Shown: piece by piece, positions 7,840 to 8,662 of the stretch
Numbering within the stretch: position 1 is the stretch's first letter
Layout: each line of letters opens with the position of its first letter
Origin: Candidatus Atribacteria bacterium 1244-E10-H5-B2
GTDB lineage: Bacteria > Atribacterota > JS1 > SB-45 > 34-128
Direction of reading: 5' to 3'
DNA length: 8,662 nt
NCBI GenBank assembly: GCA_003575245.1
Contig: NMQN01000195.1
Span: 1 to 8,662, forward strand
Notes under the pieces: generated by a model
The model's database searches: none
Seen by the model: only the letters and a program-made list of their open reading frames with translations
Told to the model about the DNA's origin: nothing
Program-made: the position numbers and the translations under genes

Positions 7840-7844
7840 AATAG

Positions 7845-7976
7845 CGAATATATATGTCAGGATATCCAAATAATCTAAAAGGTGATGAAATTATCCTGGA
7901 AGCTAAAATTATAGGAGTAGTTGATGTTGTTGAAGCCATGTCTTCCCACCGACCTTTTCGACCAGCTCTCGGAATT
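7845..7976 (+). pseudogene. Fragment of a second HD-GYP phosphodiesterase gene
   Basis: The frame through ATG 7854 reads SGYPxxLKGDEIILEAKIIG, then DVVEAMSSHRP and RPALGI. Over 40 residues it matches residues 283-322 of the intact HD-GYP protein at 32 positions. An in-frame TAG at 7842-7844 and loss of the HHExxDG half of the motif show that it is not a working gene. Similarity fades within a few codons upstream of 7854 and stops at 7976, exactly where the left arm of the inverted-repeat element begins. Many differences from the intact gene are at third codon positions, so this is a diverged paralogue broken later, rather than a recent copy of the neighbour. The open frame continues into the repeat until TAA at about 8019, without homology. 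Confidence 0.85.
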
Positions 7977-8076
7977 TTTCTTTTCGGTTTTTTTAATCCT
8001 AAATATTTTACTTCAAATTAAAAACATACTACAGAGTTTAACAAATCATGTTCAATTTAAAACTACACAGGCTTGG
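7977..8076 (+). repeat. Left arm of long inverted repeat
   Basis: It starts TTTCTTTTCGG and ends CTACACAGGCTTGG. Bases 7998-8061 are a perfect 64-base reverse complement of 8358-8421. The flanking parts match apart from a one-base length difference in the T-run and in the ACACA-CTTGG part, and a few substitutions. Confidence 0.95.
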
Positions 8077-8299
8077 AGATGATTTATTATAACAAATAAG
8101 GACACATCCCATTTTTTTAGACAATTAGTATTTTGCTTCTAAATTTAATAAATAGAGAAGGCATGCTAAATTAATAATTCGGTAATTTTATTTTAATGAT
8201 TCTTAACAGACCCCAATCGCTTCTTCTAACTTTTGATATACCTTTTCAGTACCATCATTCATACAAAAGTTGCGAAACTCGTCTACCAGCCTCCATCAT

Positions 8300-8326
8300 T
8301 GAAACCCTTATTCTACAATGGTTTCA
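8300..8326. repeat. Small hairpin inside the element
   Basis: TGAAACC (8300-8306) pairs with GGTTTCA (8320-8326) across a 13-base loop. It is the only clear inner stem I found in the centre of the element; its role is unknown. Confidence 0.45.
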
Positions 8327-8343
8327 TGAACAAGAAAATAGGG

Positions 8344-8443
8344 CCAAGTTGTGTAGCTTTAAATTGAACATGATTTGTTAAACTCTGTAGTATGTTTTTA
8401 ATTTGAAGTAAAATATTTAGGGCTAAAAAAAACCGAAAGGAAA
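8344..8443 (-). repeat. Right arm of long inverted repeat
   Basis: Read on the minus strand it begins TTTCCTTTCGG and repeats the left arm, including the perfect 64-base core at 8358-8421. It ends in CTACACAACTTGG at 8344. Confidence 0.95.
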
Positions 8444-8475
8444 CCGTATGTTAAATCTTCCGGTATAGACACACT

Positions 8476-8512
8476 AAAAGGGAATGTTATTTTGGAGATC
8501 ACACTCCTTTTT
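8476..8512. terminator. Possible bidirectional rho-independent terminator
   Basis: AAAAGGGAATGT (8476-8487) pairs with ACACTCCTTTTT (8501-8512): ten Watson-Crick pairs, one G-T pair and one mismatch, with a 13-base loop. The T-runs at both ends would allow termination in either direction. It lies about 85 bases past the stop of the minus-strand HD-GYP gene, which is where a terminator would be expected. The stem is GC-poor. Confidence 0.35.
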
Positions 8513-8597
8513 GTAGTTATAATTATAACACTAAAAATAAAAATAATTTTTATCTTATTTCTTAAAACATTCAAATATTAATTTTAAACGCTTTCAG

Positions 8598-8662
8598 CTA
8601 TTCAAATTTAAATTCTTTTTCTTTAATTAATTTGATACAGGCATCAACCACTTCCAGATCAT
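8598..8662 (-). CDS. C-terminus of another HD-GYP domain protein (cut by window edge)
   Basis: On the minus strand the last bases read DLEVVDACIKLIKEKEFKFE and then TAG at 8600-8598. Nineteen residues align with the extreme C-terminus of the intact HD-GYP protein (residues 338-356), 14 of them identical, including VVDAC and KEFKF. The natural stop at the matching position suggests a genuine gene end rather than random debris. The rest lies beyond the window, so it may be a complete HD-GYP gene pointing towards the cluster or a displaced piece of the fragment at 7845-7976. Only about 20 residues are visible. Confidence 0.75.
   Translation of the reverse strand, partial: DLEVVDACIKLIKEKEFKFE

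Larger units (their letters stand above)
7977..8443. mobile_element. MITE-like or internally deleted element bounded by ~100-bp inverted repeats
   Basis: About 467 bp consist of two long inverted arms (7977-8076 and 8344-8443) around a 267-base centre (8077-8343). The centre is AT-rich and contains no convincing gene. The longest plus-strand frame there (8196-8381) runs into the right arm and has no recognisable motif. On the minus strand short pieces look faintly coding (for example MNDGTEKVYQKLEEAIGVC, 8262 down to 8203), which could be the remnant of a lost transposase. The left boundary coincides with the end of the HD-GYP fragment, as expected of an insertion. I could not find a convincing target-site duplication: CTCTCGGAAT on the left resembles CTTCCGGTAT about 14 bases beyond the right edge, with three mismatches. 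The family is not recognised. Confidence 0.6.

Noticed and set aside
7854..8021. A small gene starting at ATG 7854
   Set aside because: The first 41 codons are an internal piece of HD-GYP and the rest is read from the inverted-repeat arm; there is no ribosome-binding site.
8101..8123. GACACATCCC and the following T-run and AGACA as an end of an IS3-type insertion sequence
   Set aside because: It resembles such termini, but no partner end of matching sequence or transposase reading frame is present in the window.
8203..8320. Minus-strand frames MMEAGRRVSQLLYE and MNDGTEKVYQKLEEAIGVC as a small frameshifted gene
   Set aside because: They look slightly coding but are short, lie in different frames and match no family I recognise; kept only as a possible transposase remnant.
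8196..8381. 61-codon plus-strand open frame inside the inverted-repeat element
   Set aside because: It has no Shine-Dalgarno site, its composition is unlike the neighbouring genes, and its last third is encoded by the right repeat arm; no motif is visible.
7977..8443. CRISPR array or integron attC-type site
   Set aside because: There are only two arms, in inverted orientation and about 100 nt long, without regularly spaced direct repeats or integron core sites.

Overview
The window is AT-rich bacterial DNA. It holds seven genes on the plus strand with little space between them, followed by about 820 bases of disrupted, repeat-bearing sequence. Good Shine-Dalgarno sites, three classically secreted solute-binding proteins and a c-di-GMP signalling operon point to a bacterium. 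The TAXI-type TRAP receptor, orphan binding proteins and REC/HD-GYP regulator would suit an anaerobic or thermophilic heterotroph (Atribacterota- or Firmicutes-like lineages are possible), but this assignment is inference only; no rRNA or other phylogenetic marker is present.

Bases 1-1338 are the 3' part of a gene whose product carries solute-binding domains in tandem: the C-terminal part of one copy followed by a complete second copy. Bases 1471-4855 form a signalling operon: a membrane-bound double-Cache/HAMP histidine kinase, a stand-alone receiver protein, and a receiver fused to an HD-GYP c-di-GMP phosphodiesterase. Neither response regulator has a DNA-binding domain, so the visible output is second-messenger turnover. 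Bases 4895-5908 encode a TAXI-family TRAP solute receptor, 6011-6406 a small secreted protein with an apparent Ig-like fold, and 6505-7839 a family 1 (UgpB/MalE-like) sugar-type ABC binding protein. No permease, ATPase or TRAP membrane subunit lies in the window. The layout therefore looks like ligand-binding proteins placed around a sensor rather than complete transport operons.

The last 820 bases hold the most unusual structure. Directly after the sugar-binding gene lies a short fragment of a second HD-GYP gene (7845-7976), equivalent to residues 283-322 of the intact one. It stops where a 467-bp element begins (7977-8443). This element has two arms of about 100 nt in inverted orientation, with a 64-nt core that is perfectly complementary, and no convincing ORF inside: a MITE-like or internally deleted transposon. 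Beyond it are a possible bidirectional terminator and, on the minus strand at the window edge, the C-terminus of a third HD-GYP sequence. The region has evidently seen HD-GYP gene duplication together with rearrangement or insertion.
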